Shown here one piece after another: positions 13,833-15,479 of a stretch of DNA of 15,479 nucleotides (positions are counted from its first letter, which is position 1; every line of letters starts with the position of its first letter). The stretch spans positions 1 through 15,479 of the forward strand of contig CALAVG010000350.1 in the NCBI GenBank assembly GCA_937892275.1. Reading direction: 5' to 3'. The notes below the pieces were generated by a model. That model searched no databases. It had not been told where the DNA came from and saw only the letters and a program-made list of their open reading frames with translations. The translations under genes and the position numbers were made by a program. This DNA is from an uncultured Methanomicrobiales archaeon (lineage in GTDB: Archaea; Thermoplasmatota; Thermoplasmata; Methanomassiliicoccales; Methanomethylophilaceae).

Positions 13833-15385
13833 GCTGCACACCTCTCAAAGTACCCGCGATACCATTTGTATGAAATGTAGAGCAACGCCAGATAACCGGG
13901 CCATCCCATGACGACCGTGATGACCAGTGCTCCGGATATGCCGAAGAACACCGGGTTGGCGATGATATCGTAAAGCGGAAGAATCACCGAGATATCCATA
14001 TCCAGGAGATGGATTATCATCGATGTCGGGGACAGGATGAACGATGCTGTCTCCGTCAGAGTGTAGAATATCGTGAATATCAGATAAGGCTTCACGAAAC
14101 TGTTGTCGATCATGGCCGCATACATGCAGATGAACGGCAGCATGATGATCATGTAGGATGCGGGACTGGTCCACAAGACGATTGCGATGCCTGAAAGGAA
14201 CATGATCGTGAACACCTTCTCGGATGTCATATCCTTCAGCATCAACAGTCTGAATGCGAGATACATCTCCAGGAAGATGGAGAACAACGATACAAGCATG
14301 GGAAGTTCCCCTCCTGCGTATGTTGGGCCTTCCGTAGTTGTAAGGCCTTTGACCACCATCAGGGCAACAACGGCCAGGATGACTATGGCCGCGGCTATGG
14401 CGAATCCCTTTGCGGCCTTCCTGTTCCTCACCCTCTCGTCCATCGAATTCATGCGCTCCATGAATCTGTTCCCGTATCTTGCAATGATGAATGCCACCAG
14501 TCCGATGAATGCAGCAATGGCTACGATGATCACTATGGTCGTGCCCACGCCTATGGATGACATCGTCTCCCTTGATATCCCGATCCTGGATGTCAGGAAG
14601 AATACGGACTGCCAGAAATCCCCCCGAAGTATGTTCGGAAGGTAGATGAGGAGGAAGGCTCCGATGGCCCCTCCCACTGACTTCAGGACACATTTGACCC
14701 CTTTAGCATCCAGACCCTCCTTCCTCAGCACGTAGGCCACGAGGAAGAATATCATGAACACCGGGAAGAACTTGGTCAGGGATGCCGCGGAGAATGCCGC
14801 ACCTGCCAATGTGTACTTCCCGTCCATCATCAGAGCGATTGCTGCTAGCAGCATCATGACGGATATATTGTCGAACGTACCATGGAATGTGGACTCGGTG
14901 ATCACAAGAGGGCAGAAGAACCAGAGCGCGAAGGCCAGGAGGGCCTTCTTCTGATCTCCGAAATGCTTCGAAATGAGATAATAGATGAGCCATCCGGTCG
15001 CTGCATCCACAAGGATGAGTGGCAGTTTGACGATGAAATTGAATTCGATGGATGTTACGAACGGGAAGACGCTGAAATCAGAATAGACGAAAGAGTTCAG
15101 TTCAGGGACGTACACACCGTAATCTGTGATCCCGAATATCTCCATGAAGGATGCTACGGATCCCATGTAGTATCCCCATACAGGAGTGTAGTAGTATCCT
15201 GCGGTCCCGTACAAACCGAAACCGTTCTGGAACACATCGACGACATCGGACCAATAACCGACATCTATGTTGAATGTGAAGAGCGGGGCGATGATCAGAC
15301 GCAGAATCAGCCCTATCAATAGCAGCATTACGAATGGATGCTTCCAACCGTCGAACCTTCTCGCTATGACAGAATGGCCTAACAT
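13829..15385 (-). CDS. Polytopic GT-C-fold glycosyltransferase (copy B)
   Basis: A 518-residue membrane protein with about twelve hydrophobic helices. The first outside loop holds FNID (38-41) and YTPVWG (66-71), matching YNYD and YTPVWG of copy A at 4476-5810, and TKFFP near residue 204 matches LKVFP there. It is longer than copy A by about 75 residues, mainly because of an extra segment in the middle. That segment is a charged cytoplasmic stretch with NSMDERVRNRKAAKG followed by another helix. The reaction is inferred to be transfer of a sugar from a polyprenyl-phosphate donor outside the membrane. Acceptor and sugar are unknown. The gene has no Shine-Dalgarno, but a TATA-like box sits 27 bp upstream, so the mRNA is probably leaderless. 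It is the first gene of a two-gene unit with the anchored protein, the opposite order to copy A. Confidence 0.85.
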   Translation of the reverse strand: MLGHSVIARRFDGWKHPFVMLLLIGLILRLIIAPLFTFNIDVGYWSDVVDVFQNGFGLYGTAGYYYTPVWGYYMGSVASFMEIFGITDYGVYVPELNSFVYSDFSVFPFVTSIEFNFIVKLPLILVDAATGWLIYYLISKHFGDQKKALLAFALWFFCPLVITESTFHGTFDNISVMMLLAAIALMMDGKYTLAGAAFSAASLTKFFPVFMIFFLVAYVLRKEGLDAKGVKCVLKSVGGAIGAFLLIYLPNILRGDFWQSVFFLTSRIGISRETMSSIGVGTTIVIIVAIAAFIGLVAFIIARYGNRFMERMNSMDERVRNRKAAKGFAIAAAIVILAVVALMVVKGLTTTEGPTYAGGELPMLVSLFSIFLEMYLAFRLLMLKDMTSEKVFTIMFLSGIAIVLWTSPASYMIIMLPFICMYAAMIDNSFVKPYLIFTIFYTLTETASFILSPTSMIIHLLDMDISVILPLYDIIANPVFFGISGALVITVVMGWPGYLALLYISYKWYRGYFERCAA

Positions 15386-15407
15386 CTTACGGGTGAATGG
15401 TTAGCAT

Positions 15408-15416
15408 CAATTAAAC
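15408..15416 (-). promoter_or_regulatory. TATA-like box for the 15385-12834 gene pair
   Basis: On the minus strand GTTTAATTG is centred 27 bp before the ATG at 15385, the spacing expected if transcription begins at the start codon itself. No ribosome-binding site is seen before that ATG, which agrees with a leaderless transcript. Nothing else was recognised between here and the window end. Confidence 0.45.
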
Positions 15417-15479
15417 ATTTTACTGGCCAGGAAAGAGTTTGTGTTAAACCTGACCTAAACACATCTTCTATACGCGTGT

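Overview
The window looks like the chromosome of a methanogenic archaeon, most likely of the Methanomassiliicoccales/Thermoplasmatota type. The support is indirect. Several starts have TATA-like A/T boxes about 25-45 bp upstream, and some mRNAs look leaderless or nearly so. A Cys-repeat peptide sits next to a radical SAM/SPASM enzyme, a pairing I remember from methanogens. All twelve intact genes end in TGA and none in TAG, as expected where TAG is read as pyrrolysine. No rRNA, tRNA, transposase or CRISPR array was seen, so the lineage is an inference.

Region 1 (1-454): the remnant of a secreted papain-type (C1A) cysteine peptidase on the minus strand. It is broken by an in-frame TGA, an in-frame TAG, a frame change and an apparent internal deletion. 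Nothing else was seen up to 454.

Region 2 (455-3356): a compact peptide-modification locus. Reading leftward it encodes a 56-residue Cys-rich peptide with three copies of a 15-residue repeat, then a radical SAM/SPASM maturase, then a translationally coupled MDR-family oxidoreductase. A TetR-family regulator is divergent. The shared 108-bp promoter region holds a perfect 9-bp inverted repeat whose two arms are also the likely TATA boxes of the two promoters.

Region 3 (3357-5810): a membrane-anchored extracytoplasmic protein overlapping by one base with a GT-C-fold polytopic glycosyltransferase.

Region 4 (5811-10289): a tight three-gene operon predicted to make and activate 2-aminoethylphosphonate (AEP). 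It encodes PEP mutase with an N-terminal cytidylyltransferase-like domain, phosphonopyruvate decarboxylase, and a fusion of a phosphonate cytidylyltransferase to AEP transaminase. The expected end product is CMP-AEP, a donor for decorating glycans or lipids.

Region 5 (10290-15479): an LtrA-family membrane protein on the plus strand converges, with zero spacing, on a minus-strand group. That group holds a GT87-like glycosyltransferase, a second copy of the anchored protein and a second GT-C glycosyltransferase. The second pair is paralogous to the pair in region 3 but has reversed gene order.

Taken together, regions 3-5 look like a cell-surface glycan locus in which GT-C enzymes build an extracytoplasmic glycan and the phosphonate operon supplies a headgroup for it. 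No AEP-transferase is visible in the window, so that link is inferred from gene order only.
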